From Marinobacter halodurans (GTDB taxonomy: Bacteria > Pseudomonadota > Gammaproteobacteria > Pseudomonadales > Oleiphilaceae): DNA of 64,000 nucleotides. Shown here piece after piece: positions 42,832-51,702 of this stretch. Position numbers and translations under genes: made by a program. The notes under the pieces are model-generated. The model did not search any database. It had not been told where the DNA came from and saw nothing but the letters and a program-made list of their open reading frames with translations. The stretch lies in the NCBI RefSeq assembly GCF_004327985.1, contig NZ_SJDL01000008.1:91103-155102 (forward strand). The letters run 5' to 3'. How positions within the stretch are numbered: position 1 is the stretch's first letter; each line of letters starts with the position of its first letter.

Positions 42832-44622
42832 ATGATGAACTCAGTAGCAACGGTTGAACAAACAACAGAAGATGGTGCCCGGGAACTGCCGACCAACAGG
42901 ATTATCGTTGACCCTGAGCGAAACCCGCGTCGCTTCCGTTCAGCAGAGGTCTACAAAGCTCGTCGCGAGTCAATCCGCCAGCAGGGCGTCCTCCAATCTG
43001 TCCTGGTGCGCCCACACCCCGAACGCGAAGGCTATTTTCTGCTGGTCGCCGGTTACACCCGAATGGAAATCGTTCTGGAACTGGCAATCCCATCCGTCCC
43101 GGCTCGGATCAAAAATCTGACCGAAAGGGAGGCGCGTGACGCTGCGCTCAGCGAGAACATTCACCGGGACGATATGTCACCAATGGATGAAGGCATCGAG
43201 GCCAAAGAACTTCTCGCTGAGAACAACAATGATCGCGATGAGGTCTGCAAGCGACTCGGCTGGTCGATGAGCAAGCTGAGAAACCGAATCCAGTTGACCC
43301 ATTGCTGTGATGAAGTTGGCCAAGCGCTGACCGACAACAGGATCACAATCAATCACGCCGAAATCCTGTCGACGCTGCGCGAGGACACTCAGCGCAAGGC
43401 ACTGGAAATCACCCTCAAGAACAACCTACATCACGATGCGCTGCGCGAGAAAATTGAGGCGCTTTCGCTCAAGCTCAACATTGCACCGTTCGACAAAACG
43501 GACTGCCAGAATTGCCCCCACAACTCATCGTTGCAGAGCAACCTGTTTGATACCGGGATCAACGAAGGCCGGTGCCTCAACAAGCAATGCTTTGAGCAGA
43601 AAACCGATGAATTTCTCGAGGAAACCCGCGACACGCAGCGTGAGTCGTTCAACCGGGTTGAACTCGACCGGGACATTGCAGAGGGGGCAACCACCATCAT
43701 TGCTACCAGCGGGCAAAATGGCGTTGGCCGCGATCAGTTTTCCGCCTGCCAATCATGCAGTCACTACGGCGCTTTGGTGAAGACGCGCCCAGGGCAAGCG
43801 GGCAATGTCCAGCCCCATGTTTGTTTCGACCTCAAATGCCACAAGGTCAAAGTGAGCAGCTACCAGGAGCTGATTGCAACAGACAGCGGGGCGTCAACCT
43901 CCTTGCCCGGCAACGCCGGTGGATCGACCAGTGCAAAGGTCAAAGGCTCGAAAGGCAAAACCACCAAGCCCAAGGCTGAGGCGAGCGCACCGGCTACCCC
44001 GCAAAAGATTCGAGAGCGGATTCACAGCGTTCACCGCCACGCGGCCGCGGAAACCGTGAGAACACGACCGACCCAGGCAAAAGCTATTGCGCTGGCGGAA
44101 CTCATGGTCCAGAGCAAACAAGTCCCGGAAGGTTTTGACCCCTCTGTTGCGAAGGAACTGTCGTTCTATGACAGCGACACCAAAACCCGGACGATGATCG
44201 TTAAGTCCCTCGCAGGTGCCAGTGACACATTGATCGATGACATGATCGCCAGCGTTGCCTCCAAAACGGTTGCAGAATCAACACGGCAAATGTCGGGCCT
44301 GGGATCGCGCGAAAATGATCCATATGGAGCCCTGGCGGCGGAGCTGGCCAGAACCAATGGAGCCGACCTCACCTCCCATTTCACAATGGATCGGGAATAC
44401 CTGGACGCGCACACCAAGCCTGTCATCAAGACGCTTTTACAGGCCAGTGGATTCGACCATTACTACGACACGGCTAACGGCCAGTCGAGCTTTGCCAAGC
44501 TTCTGAAAGAAAAGAAATCGGACATCCTGGACATTGTTGAAAAGAGCGACTTTTCTTTCAGCGGATTCGTGCCCGACAACATGGCCTTAGCCGATCACTC
44601 AACGGACACTGATAAACAATAA
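42832..44622 (+). CDS. PRTRC system ParB-like protein
   Basis: A 596-aa protein. Residues about 18-110 form a ParB/Srx nuclease-like domain (NPRR, VLVRPHP, LLVAGYTRME, ALSENIHRDDMSPMDEG). A HTH follows (KRLGWSMSKLRNRI). The centre has four Cys pairs (CQNC, CLNKQC, CQSC, CFDLKC) that suggest zinc-binding. A Lys/Ser/Ala-rich linker leads to a helical C-terminus. This arrangement marks the ParB of the PRTRC (ParB-related, ThiF-related cassette) system. It has its own promoter. GGAG lies 7 nt upstream of the ATG. Confidence 0.85.
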   Translation: MMNSVATVEQTTEDGARELPTNRIIVDPERNPRRFRSAEVYKARRESIRQQGVLQSVLVRPHPEREGYFLLVAGYTRMEIVLELAIPSVPARIKNLTEREARDAALSENIHRDDMSPMDEGIEAKELLAENNNDRDEVCKRLGWSMSKLRNRIQLTHCCDEVGQALTDNRITINHAEILSTLREDTQRKALEITLKNNLHHDALREKIEALSLKLNIAPFDKTDCQNCPHNSSLQSNLFDTGINEGRCLNKQCFEQKTDEFLEETRDTQRESFNRVELDRDIAEGATTIIATSGQNGVGRDQFSACQSCSHYGALVKTRPGQAGNVQPHVCFDLKCHKVKVSSYQELIATDSGASTSLPGNAGGSTSAKVKGSKGKTTKPKAEASAPATPQKIRERIHSVHRHAAAETVRTRPTQAKAIALAELMVQSKQVPEGFDPSVAKELSFYDSDTKTRTMIVKSLAGASDTLIDDMIASVASKTVAESTRQMSGLGSRENDPYGALAAELARTNGADLTSHFTMDREYLDAHTKPVIKTLLQASGFDHYYDTANGQSSFAKLLKEKKSDILDIVEKSDFSFSGFVPDNMALADHSTDTDKQ

Positions 44623-44728
44623 CGTCACCTGCAGGCGTGGACCCACCGCGCCTGCCCTCCCTTCATACCGCGCTAACGCGCAAAGCCGGTTTCGAGTCTT
44701 AAAGAGCAATATTTAATTGGTTTTGTGG

Positions 44729-44757
44729 TTGACGCGTAACGCGTTACGCCTTACTAT
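44729..44757 (+). promoter_or_regulatory. promoter with embedded operator (site 6, PRTRC E-C-F unit)
   Basis: TTGACG, 17 bp, TACTAT. The spacer includes TAACGCGTTACGCCTTA. It lies 30 nt upstream of the PRTRC E gene. The 165-nt gap from the parB gene contains nothing else of note. Confidence 0.85.
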
Positions 44758-44787
44758 AACCATACACTCACACAGGGGAACAAACGC

Positions 44788-45201
44788 ATGAGCCTGATCG
44801 CAGCACTCCGCCCATTGCTTGGTAGCAAAACCACTCGCGTTACGCTGGAAGTCAGCGCGAAAGACGACACCCAACTGATCGTTATTGCCAAGCCCATCAC
44901 GACACCGGTTCCGGCCAATGCCAGCGAAGAACTTCAGCACCTGATGGCAGGTCTGTCCATGCCATTCAAGGTGATCGCAGAGCCTGACAACATCGAGCGC
45001 GAGTTGGTGGCCGAAATCACCAAAGCCGCCCCGACCCGAGACGACTGGAGCGAACGGGCTCTCCAGATTGAAGCCGCAGCCAACGCTGCTTCAGACACCA
45101 GCAAAACAACCACCACCCCATCGGCGGCCCCGGCTGCCGAGCAAACACGCGACCAGGACGACGACAATGCGTCTGACCTCGAAGAACTGAACAGCCTTTA
45201 A
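44788..45201 (+). CDS. PRTRC system protein E
   Basis: A 137-aa protein with a compact N-terminal domain (LIAALRPLLG, then strands TLEVSAKDDTQLIVIAKP) and a disordered Ala/Thr/Asp-rich tail. Size, N-terminal pattern and gene order match PRTRC protein E. Function is undetermined. It begins a four-gene unit E-C-(65 aa)-F. Confidence 0.75.
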   Translation: MSLIAALRPLLGSKTTRVTLEVSAKDDTQLIVIAKPITTPVPANASEELQHLMAGLSMPFKVIAEPDNIERELVAEITKAAPTRDDWSERALQIEAAANAASDTSKTTTTPSAAPAAEQTRDQDDDNASDLEELNSL

Positions 45202-45213
45202 GGAGCGAACATC

Positions 45214-45420
45214 ATGGCAACGATTGAAATGCAACGCGTCTTCCGCCTGGGTGCTACTGACCTGCCAGACCCTGATCCGAACGCTGCGCCAGCCGCTGTC
45301 CTGGAGCACTACGCAACTCAATACCCTCAGCTTCGCTACGGCAAGGTTGAAGAACACGGAAGCGAGGGGGACCGGTTGGTGTACGTGCTGAAAGAGGCTC
45401 AATTCAAAGCCAACGGCTGA
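45214..45420 (+). CDS. PRTRC system protein C, ubiquitin-like
   Basis: A 68-aa protein that fits PRTRC C, grouped with prokaryotic ubiquitin-like (Prok_Ub) beta-grasp proteins. The order beta-beta-alpha-beta-beta is plausible from MQRVFRLG, then a helix APAAVLEHYATQY, then RLVYVLKEA. The chain ends in Asn-Gly, so a single terminal Gly rather than GG would have to be the conjugation site. ATG is preceded by AAGGAG. Confidence 0.8.
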   Translation: MATIEMQRVFRLGATDLPDPDPNAAPAAVLEHYATQYPQLRYGKVEEHGSEGDRLVYVLKEAQFKANG

Positions 45421-45432
45421 ACAGGTGGACTG

Positions 45433-45630
45433 ATGAGCCAACAACCGGACTGGAACACTCTCAAGGCGTGGGCCAATGAAGCCCGCGCTACACAACCCAA
45501 ACCAAGCGGGACAGAAGAGGAAACCGAGCCATGCTTGTCACAGCGCCAGATGCAAACGCTCAAAGGGATCGCTCTCAACGCCAAGACGGCACCCGCTTCT
45601 TTGCCCAGGCACAGCCTCATCCCGCGCTAA
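45433..45630 (+). CDS. small protein in PRTRC unit, 65 aa
   Basis: A small polar protein that begins 12 nt after PRTRC C and ends 2 nt before PRTRC F. GTGG precedes the start. It is Pro/Thr/Glu-rich in the middle. An overlapping frame (from 45531) belongs to an extension of PRTRC F that I reject. Function unknown. Confidence 0.55.
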   Translation: MSQQPDWNTLKAWANEARATQPKPSGTEEETEPCLSQRQMQTLKGIALNAKTAPASLPRHSLIPR

Positions 45631-45632
45631 CT

Positions 45633-46982
45633 ATGCTGACACTGCCTCGCTTTGAGCGCGGCAGTGATTTTATCTCCGCAACCTCTGACCTCTTTCGATA
45701 TTTCCGACCAGATCGGGCCAGCTTGGCCAACACCCTGATGGTCAGCCATGCTTTGGGGGCAACCTCGACTCAGAACGTCAACAACATCATCGAGGACGGC
45801 CTGAAGGAGATAGTTGTCTGGCAACGCACGTGTCGCGACCTTTCAACCTGGGGACAGCGAGTTTCCCTGGCAGAGTTCAGCGTCGACTGGACCACCACAA
45901 TCCCTCTGAGAGCCATAGCCTCTCATGCGATTGAGCTTGCTGAAGTCGGATACACCGATCGGTCAACGACCCACATCGCCGTATGCGACCTCTATGCGGT
46001 TGAAAAGCAAGCCAGCACGGTTCCACCCCGCCGCATCTTGAAACACGTTGAGACAACTGCTGAGAGCCTTTGCAAGCATCTGACGGGACCGGGGGCAGAC
46101 GACCCTGCTGTAAACCAGTTGGATGTGAATTTTCGCTCGCTGCTTGGGATCGACTCCAGCTGGCCAGGATCGTTCATAAGGGATGACCCGGTTGCCAGTA
46201 GTCGATCCGCTTTCGGCTACGTTCAGCCAAACGATATGACTGCGTATTGCATGACGCCGATAACCGGTAAATTGACCACGGCGCAGCGCGAAGCATTTCT
46301 TCAGGCACTGGAATTGATCAACCTCTATCTGCGCCCCTGCTCAACACCGGTAGACTTGCTGGAGTTCGCCGCATTTTCTTTCGATGAGATCGAGGCCGAG
46401 ATTGAACAGTTACACGAAGAACTGGACGTCACGGACCTGGAGGCGGCCAACTTCGACAAGCTCGAGGAAGCTATAGAGAAATCTGGCGACTACATGATGT
46501 GCTGTGATGCCGAAACAGCGCTGTTCTATCAATCGCTATACGACGATATGCGGGTTGCTAAAGACTACTGGAGCGTCCCCGAAGTTGCGACCTTGAACGG
46601 AAACAACGCAATCTCTCGCTTCTGCCGAAAAGTTGGGGGACTGAAGAAGCTGGGGGCTGAAGGCGAGGACCAAGCTAAGATTCTCGAATGGCTGGCGGAA
46701 ACAGCCGAAGTGTTGGCTCCGTACAACGGATCAGACAACACCATCCTTGATGTGACAGACATGCCGAACCAACTGGCTGAAACACTGGTGCTCCTGCCCA
46801 GCGACGAGGAAGAAACCGAGATCATGGCACCTATTCGCGACAACCTGGATGGGTTCAGCGAGATGGTCATGTCAGACCCCGATGAGAGACGTTTAGAACT
46901 GGACTGGAACCTTCCGCTGGCTGAGCTTTTGGCGCTGCGCCTGCGATTCCTGGAGGGCGCACAACTGATCGCAAAGCTGTAA
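45633..46982 (+). CDS. PRTRC system protein F
   Basis: A 449-aa protein that by size and position is PRTRC F. It starts MLTLPRFERG 2 nt after the previous stop, with no ribosome site of its own, so translation is presumably coupled. The frame extends upstream to 45531, but that part overlaps the 65-aa gene. It is helical and acidic, without known catalytic motif. Confidence 0.75.
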   Translation: MLTLPRFERGSDFISATSDLFRYFRPDRASLANTLMVSHALGATSTQNVNNIIEDGLKEIVVWQRTCRDLSTWGQRVSLAEFSVDWTTTIPLRAIASHAIELAEVGYTDRSTTHIAVCDLYAVEKQASTVPPRRILKHVETTAESLCKHLTGPGADDPAVNQLDVNFRSLLGIDSSWPGSFIRDDPVASSRSAFGYVQPNDMTAYCMTPITGKLTTAQREAFLQALELINLYLRPCSTPVDLLEFAAFSFDEIEAEIEQLHEELDVTDLEAANFDKLEEAIEKSGDYMMCCDAETALFYQSLYDDMRVAKDYWSVPEVATLNGNNAISRFCRKVGGLKKLGAEGEDQAKILEWLAETAEVLAPYNGSDNTILDVTDMPNQLAETLVLLPSDEEETEIMAPIRDNLDGFSEMVMSDPDERRLELDWNLPLAELLALRLRFLEGAQLIAKL

Positions 46983-46989
46983 TTCAAGA

Positions 46990-47018
46990 TTGAACAATAA
47001 CGCGTTACGCGTTATTAT
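46990..47018 (+). promoter_or_regulatory. promoter with embedded operator (site 7, PRTRC B-ThiF unit)
   Basis: TTGAAC, 17 bp, TATTAT. The spacer contains TAACGCGTTACGCGTTA, identical to site 1. It begins 8 nt after the PRTRC F stop codon. Confidence 0.85.
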
Positions 47019-47047
47019 GTCGGAAACATCGCCAGCTGGAGCAGAGC

Positions 47048-47722
47048 ATGGAACTGACAAGCACCGCAATCTTGATCCACGAGGTTAACAACAATCACGA
47101 AAGCCACCTTTCTGTAGTGGTCCATGATGTCGACACCGCCAGTGACATTCCCCGCCTCGGCCCCGGCCGCCCGCTGAACGCCTCAGCTAAAGCAGACATC
47201 GTTGCCACCCTTAACGACGATCTCCAGGACGACAGCGCCGGGTTTATCAACGCCCGAACCCTGATGCAAAGCCCGCAAACCCTTGTATGGTATCGGCCAG
47301 CAGCGCAGACAATGATCCGACTGCACTCCCAAGAGGTGACCATCCCCATGCCCTCCCTGGTCTTCGTGGCCCACCGTGGTGGCCTTTGGGTGAGCGCCCT
47401 CGAGAGCGATCAGCGACCAGAGCCTTCGGACGGTATTAGCCACAGTGGTCTGCCGAACATCAATGATTCCGGGCACTGGTGTACTGGCGGCAACCAAATT
47501 CCTGAGCAGCCACGCAACAAGGACATCGAGGACATCGAGACGATGTTCTTTGAAAGCCCTTTCACGCACCCGTCTGGAAACCGAGTCATGCCAGACCACG
47601 TTACCGGCGAAAACTGGGTCGAGACCTTTCTGGAACTTGAGGGAGTCGCTGAATATCCGTTCGACACACTCAATGAGCGTCACGTATCCCTCATGCAATG
47701 GATCAGGAGGATCACCAAATGA
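47048..47722 (+). CDS. PRTRC system protein B, E2-like
   Basis: A 224-aa protein matching PRTRC B, which has been grouped with prokaryotic E2/UBC-like folds (Prok-E2_D). A candidate catalytic site is SGHWCTGGN with His143 and Cys145, the only segment with the expected His-x-Cys arrangement. In a conjugation cascade it would take the modifier from the E1-like ThiF protein. GGAGC lies upstream of the ATG. The stop overlaps the thiF-like start by ATGA. Confidence 0.75.
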   Translation: MELTSTAILIHEVNNNHESHLSVVVHDVDTASDIPRLGPGRPLNASAKADIVATLNDDLQDDSAGFINARTLMQSPQTLVWYRPAAQTMIRLHSQEVTIPMPSLVFVAHRGGLWVSALESDQRPEPSDGISHSGLPNINDSGHWCTGGNQIPEQPRNKDIEDIETMFFESPFTHPSGNRVMPDHVTGENWVETFLELEGVAEYPFDTLNERHVSLMQWIRRITK

Positions 47723-48495
47723 GCAACACTGCCTCTACTCGAGCCCTACCAGAAACCTGGATGACGAGCTCACGTGAGCTAAATGTTCTGCTCATTGGTG
47801 CTGGCGGAAATGGATCGGAAATGGTCGACGGCCTCATGCGGATCCATCAGGCAATGATTGCCCTGGGTGGCCATGGATTGAACGTGACCGTAGCCGACGG
47901 GGATGAAGTGGAACCTTCAAACATCGTCCGCCAGCGTTTCTATCCACACGAAATCGGCATGATGAAATCCGATGCCCTGATACATCGAGCGAACATGCTG
48001 ATGGGGACCAGTTGGTCTTCCCACGCTTCCTACCTCGCTGAAGCAGACATCAAAAAGCTCCCACTACATCAGATCGACCTGATTATCACGGCCGTTGATA
48101 ATCTGGCAGTTCGCCAATGGGTTGCTACGGAAGGGACCGAAGCCTTTGTTGGTTGCAGGACGCTGTGGTGCGATATGGGATGCGATCAGGACCAGGGACA
48201 AGTGGTTATCGGGGAATTGTCGGGAAACACCACCAAATCCCGTGTACCGAACGCAGCGGCGCTTTTCCCGTCGATGATGACCAACGAGTCACAACCACAA
48301 ACACCCTCTTGTGGCGCCGCTGAGTCCCTATCACGACAGGACTTGATGATTAACCAGCAGGTTGCGGCCAGCGCTACCAACCTCCTGTGGAAAGCAATTC
48401 GAAAGGGTCACTTGCCGTATAACGGAGCCATGATCGATCTCGGGACAGGACTGACCCAGGCAATCCCTTTCATGCCCTTAGAAGAATCCGCCTGA
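47719..48495 (+). CDS. PRTRC system ThiF-family E1-like protein
   Basis: A 258-aa E1/ThiF/MoeB-type adenylating protein. The nucleotide loop LLIGAGGNGSE is near residues 23-33, followed by VADGDEVEPSNIVRQRF with the conserved Asp, Asn and Arg, and a Lys in MMKSDAL. ATP-dependent adenylation of the C-terminus of a ubiquitin-like protein is the family reaction. I chose ATG 47719, which overlaps the previous stop and has AGGAGG upstream; the frame to 47698 lies in gene B. It is the last PRTRC gene here. Confidence 0.85.
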   Translation: MSNTASTRALPETWMTSSRELNVLLIGAGGNGSEMVDGLMRIHQAMIALGGHGLNVTVADGDEVEPSNIVRQRFYPHEIGMMKSDALIHRANMLMGTSWSSHASYLAEADIKKLPLHQIDLIITAVDNLAVRQWVATEGTEAFVGCRTLWCDMGCDQDQGQVVIGELSGNTTKSRVPNAAALFPSMMTNESQPQTPSCGAAESLSRQDLMINQQVAASATNLLWKAIRKGHLPYNGAMIDLGTGLTQAIPFMPLEESA

Positions 48496-48563
48496 ATTCA
48501 CCAACCAGTGCGGTCTGTCCACGCCGCACTGCCCCCCCCACTCTGTTAAAAGCTTGAGTCTTT

Positions 48564-48585
48564 GGGATAGGCTAAAGCCTATCCC
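48564..48585. terminator. bidirectional terminator between convergent genes
   Basis: GGGATAGGC and GCCTATCCC enclose a 4-nt loop. It is followed by CTTTC on the plus strand and CAAAGACTC on the other. It lies between the PRTRC thiF gene and the convergent 239-aa gene. Confidence 0.65.
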
Positions 48586-48594
48586 CTTTCCCGG

Positions 48595-49314
48595 TTAGTA
48601 GATCAGTTGGACGTACGGATCTTTGAGCTGATCTGAAACCGAAGCCTCGCCTGTCCATGTTTGGGCCTGCCTTACTTGATCGCGGATGGATGTCAGTAAC
48701 GCCCATTCATTGGCTACAAATTGATTCACATTCGCCAGCTCGGAATCGCTGATACGCGCCAAAGCATAAGGGCTATCGATGCCGGCAAGGCGTAGGGCTT
48801 GCAACGATTTGAGGGACAGCCCCTGATCATTCAGGGTGAGCAGATAAGAGGGAAAGTAACGATCCAGAATGTTCTCAGGTCCACCCAGGGTATAGATGAC
48901 GTCCGGGTATTCTTGTTCAGCGAACCAATCCTGGAGTGCCTTACGCTTCTGGCTATTGGTCAGCTCCCAGGATTCAATGATCGTCCGGAACCCCTTCAGA
49001 AAATCATAGTATCGCTCGTAGGTCGTGCAGTGGGCTCCATCGATCAGATCGCAACTGACATTGGTAGGATCAAAGGGATCGCTGTCGTGTGAATCGTTGA
49101 TATCGACGATACTCCAAAATCCTTCCCTAACTGGCGAGTGGTCTGCTGGCATTGCAAATGGTGGCTGGAAATTCTCGGCCGGCAGGATCCGCTCGCCATG
49201 GCGACACAAGGTCTGAAGTGATGTGCCTGGTGAGAGAACGGCATGAAACTGCCAGCACCAGTTAATCGGACTTTCAGCCATATTGCACCGCTCGATTAGA
49301 GCCATATCCGTCAT
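48595..49314 (-). CDS. hypothetical protein with C-terminal HhH-like segment, 239 aa
   Basis: Unknown. Residues about 176-205 (LSLKSLQALRLAGIDSPYAL and ISDSELANV) resemble a helix-hairpin-helix of the RNA polymerase alpha-CTD or DNA-repair type. The N-terminal part has several Cys/Trp and acidic residues. I chose ATG 49314, 7 nt after AAGG. It is convergent with PRTRC thiF. Confidence 0.55.
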   Translation of the reverse strand: MTDMALIERCNMAESPINWCWQFHAVLSPGTSLQTLCRHGERILPAENFQPPFAMPADHSPVREGFWSIVDINDSHDSDPFDPTNVSCDLIDGAHCTTYERYYDFLKGFRTIIESWELTNSQKRKALQDWFAEQEYPDVIYTLGGPENILDRYFPSYLLTLNDQGLSLKSLQALRLAGIDSPYALARISDSELANVNQFVANEWALLTSIRDQVRQAQTWTGEASVSDQLKDPYVQLIY

Positions 49315-49486
49315 GATCATGCCTTGCGTCTGATGTGTGAATGAGCCTCATTGTATCGACTTATAGCCTCTGCAAACGCCACTGAACAAGTCTGGCATAA
49401 CCAATGCACCTCCCGTTTACGGCCATCCCGCTTTGATATTGTGGTACGGCATTTTGAGCGGATCTACGAACAACGGAGGGCCAGAG

Positions 49487-50056
49487 ATGGCGAGGAAAAC
49501 AAAGAATTCAATGCGCGCGGCAGTTGCCGTGGCCAGTATGGGTGCTGCAGGTTTGGCCAGTGCCGCATCCGATATTGCCACCATTCAGCAGGGCCAGGGC
49601 TATGTTGGTCTTTATGGCGGCATCTTCACGGTGAAAGACTCTGCTGACCGTCGAGCAGAACCCAACCACGTTGCTTTTCGTGCCGGCACATTCTTGATTG
49701 ACCAGGTAGCCGCTGAAGTAGAGGTTGGTACCGGATTTAATCGGGATGACATTTCTCCGGGAACGGAAGTGGAAATGGATCATTATGTGAACGCATCTTT
49801 GGTTGGGCACTTGCCCCTTGGCGAAAAGTCCAGCGTCTACGCCAAGGCTGGATTTGCGGATGCTTCGATCAACGTCCATGACAGTGCCGGCGAAAACAGC
49901 ACCAGTGAAAACGGATTCAGTTACGGATTCGGGCTGGCGGCTCACCCAACCGAAAAGATGAGCCTGGCCATCGAGTACAGTGAGCTGGTAGATGGGGATA
50001 GCTTTAAGGCCGATATGGTCAGCATTGGCATTCAATCCCACTTCAGCTTGTTTTAA
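49487..50056 (+). CDS. outer-membrane beta-barrel protein (OmpA-like beta-barrel fold)
   Basis: A 189-aa protein with a signal peptide (cleaved after ASA, about residue 27) and alternating strands that end in a C-terminal Phe (SHFSLF). Both are hallmarks of small outer-membrane barrels. Length and eight predicted strands fit the OmpA/opacity group. GGAGGG precedes ATG 49487. Possible roles are surface or mating-pair exclusion functions (inference). Confidence 0.75.
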   Translation: MARKTKNSMRAAVAVASMGAAGLASAASDIATIQQGQGYVGLYGGIFTVKDSADRRAEPNHVAFRAGTFLIDQVAAEVEVGTGFNRDDISPGTEVEMDHYVNASLVGHLPLGEKSSVYAKAGFADASINVHDSAGENSTSENGFSYGFGLAAHPTEKMSLAIEYSELVDGDSFKADMVSIGIQSHFSLF

Positions 50057-50101
50057 AGCCCACCCTGGTTATGGCGAGCTTTCAGTGTGGGCTCGCCAGA
50101 T

Positions 50102-50989
50102 TCAACCTGCAGCTGCGCGGGCCCCGCCCTCACTTGAAGTTGCCTTTACTCCAGAAGTCTCCCCTATAAGAATATCCAAGAGCTGGCGAAGTGACCGCTC
50201 ACCAAAGTTTGGCAACTTGATGAGGTTGACTGGATTACACCACTGCAAATCTTTGATCGTTCGGATTTGGCCGATCTGCAAAGCATTGGCCACTCGCACG
50301 TTGGCGATCGAGATGTCACCAACGTTCCACGGTGGCATGGCCTGAGCAAGCTTAATGATTCCGTCAGCGATAACCGTCACGCTTGCCCCATTCCGACACT
50401 CGCCAATCACATATTGCTGCACTGATTGCTTCACGGCAGCGGCTACCTCGACTGCAGTGGGCATACCGAACTCGAAATATCGACGACAAAATTCCTCCCA
50501 TGTAGAGACATCATGCTGGATGAGCCGATTTGCCAATGACTCTACCTGCAGGACATTCCAGACAAAGGCATCGCTCGCATTCGAACATGGGATCAACGAA
50601 TGATCCTTTTGTGGCCGCGCAGGATCCTCCAGCGCTGCTGATTTACCAGGCTCGGTCGCTCCAAGCCTCATCAGATCACCACTTGGGGAATAAAGCCTGC
50701 ATTGCGCCAGAAACTGTTTGCTAAAGATACCCGCACGATGAACAAGCTCATAGGATCCAGGGCACATCAGCACAACATGACCACTCGAGACAGAATAATT
50801 TGATCCGATACTGGAGCGTGCCACCCAATAACGCTCTGGCTTTTCCGCAAGGAGAATCAGGGTCACACCCGGGCGCATAATCCCCTCACACCTTTTGAGA
50901 TCTTCAGTGTTGTCGGCAATCTCATGAAGCTCGAATCGAAGCAAGCTGCGATCCCATTGATACAGATGGAACCGAGGAAAGCGAGACAT
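50102..50989 (-). CDS. hypothetical protein with RNA polymerase alpha-CTD-like domain, 295 aa
   Basis: The C-terminal 70 residues (ISIANVRVANALQIGQIRTI, a linker, then IKLPNFGERSLRQLLDIL) closely follow the alpha-CTD layout, including the NFGxxSL motif. In RNA polymerase this domain binds UP-element DNA and activators. The rest of the protein shows no alpha-NTD, so it is not an alpha subunit. The first 220 residues are unrecognised. It could act as a DNA-binding or polymerase-interacting factor. It is convergent with the barrel protein. Confidence 0.65.
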   Translation of the reverse strand: MSRFPRFHLYQWDRSLLRFELHEIADNTEDLKRCEGIMRPGVTLILLAEKPERYWVARSSIGSNYSVSSGHVVLMCPGSYELVHRAGIFSKQFLAQCRLYSPSGDLMRLGATEPGKSAALEDPARPQKDHSLIPCSNASDAFVWNVLQVESLANRLIQHDVSTWEEFCRRYFEFGMPTAVEVAAAVKQSVQQYVIGECRNGASVTVIADGIIKLAQAMPPWNVGDISIANVRVANALQIGQIRTIKDLQWCNPVNLIKLPNFGERSLRQLLDILIGETSGVKATSSEGGARAAAG

Positions 50990-51092
50990 TTGGCGCCCCC
51001 ATGTAGTCGGTTGAATGTAACGAACATATTAAAGTGATAATTATCTAGTTCAGCGCCGAGCCTCGCTTGTCAAAAAAAATGGACGCCTGATA

Positions 51093-51120
51093 TTGATAAG
51101 AACGCTTTACGCGTTATATT
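51093..51120 (+). promoter_or_regulatory. promoter with embedded operator (site 8)
   Basis: TTGATA, 16 bp, TATATT. The spacer contains AACGCTTTACGCGTTA, one mismatch from the common operator. It is the most divergent copy and drives the 184-aa gene. Confidence 0.7.
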
Positions 51121-51150
51121 ATGGTTAGCAAAGATCACCAGAGGTGCGTC

Positions 51151-51702
51151 ATGAGATTACAGCTAACTGTATGCGAGAAGGGATTCCGAATTGATGATGA
51201 AATCGATAGAGAAAAATGTCGTCGGGCACGCTTTACGCGCAACTCAATCGTTGAGGCAACCATACAAACCCCTCGCAATCCTCGACTACACAGGCTCGCA
51301 CATCGTTTCGGCCAGCTGTGTTGTCAACACTTGCCCGGATTCGAGGCCCTGGACGCACATCAGGCCATCAAGAAGCTGCAAAGGGATTCGGGAGTTGGGT
51401 GTGAATTAAGTCGCATCAAAGGACCGGCAATTCTCAATGCCATTGATCGAGCTATGGTTGAACAATTTGGGCTGGCGGGCGAGAACTTGATGGATCAGCT
51501 GGAACCACTACTGAAATCAGTGGAAGTAGACGCAAACATCCCTATCAGCTTATCGTATTCCAATATCGATAATGACGAATTCAGGACCATAGCCCGGGGA
51601 TTAGCTCATTATGTATCGGAAACCTATTGGCCCGAATTATCCCCTGACGAGGTTCTTTCGTTAACCGGTATTGATCCGAGTGACCTTTTCTATATTTCGT
51701 GA
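51151..51702 (+). CDS. hypothetical protein, 184 aa, DUF1367-like
   Basis: I chose ATG 51151, which follows an AGAGGTG site. The segment RNPRLHRLAHRFGQLC (about residues 43-58) resembles the DUF1367 family of phage proteins located near recombination genes, though similarity is only at motif level. Regulation by the shared operator ties it to the PRTRC/DNA-modification regulon. Function unknown. Confidence 0.6.
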   Translation: MRLQLTVCEKGFRIDDEIDREKCRRARFTRNSIVEATIQTPRNPRLHRLAHRFGQLCCQHLPGFEALDAHQAIKKLQRDSGVGCELSRIKGPAILNAIDRAMVEQFGLAGENLMDQLEPLLKSVEVDANIPISLSYSNIDNDEFRTIARGLAHYVSETYWPELSPDEVLSLTGIDPSDLFYIS

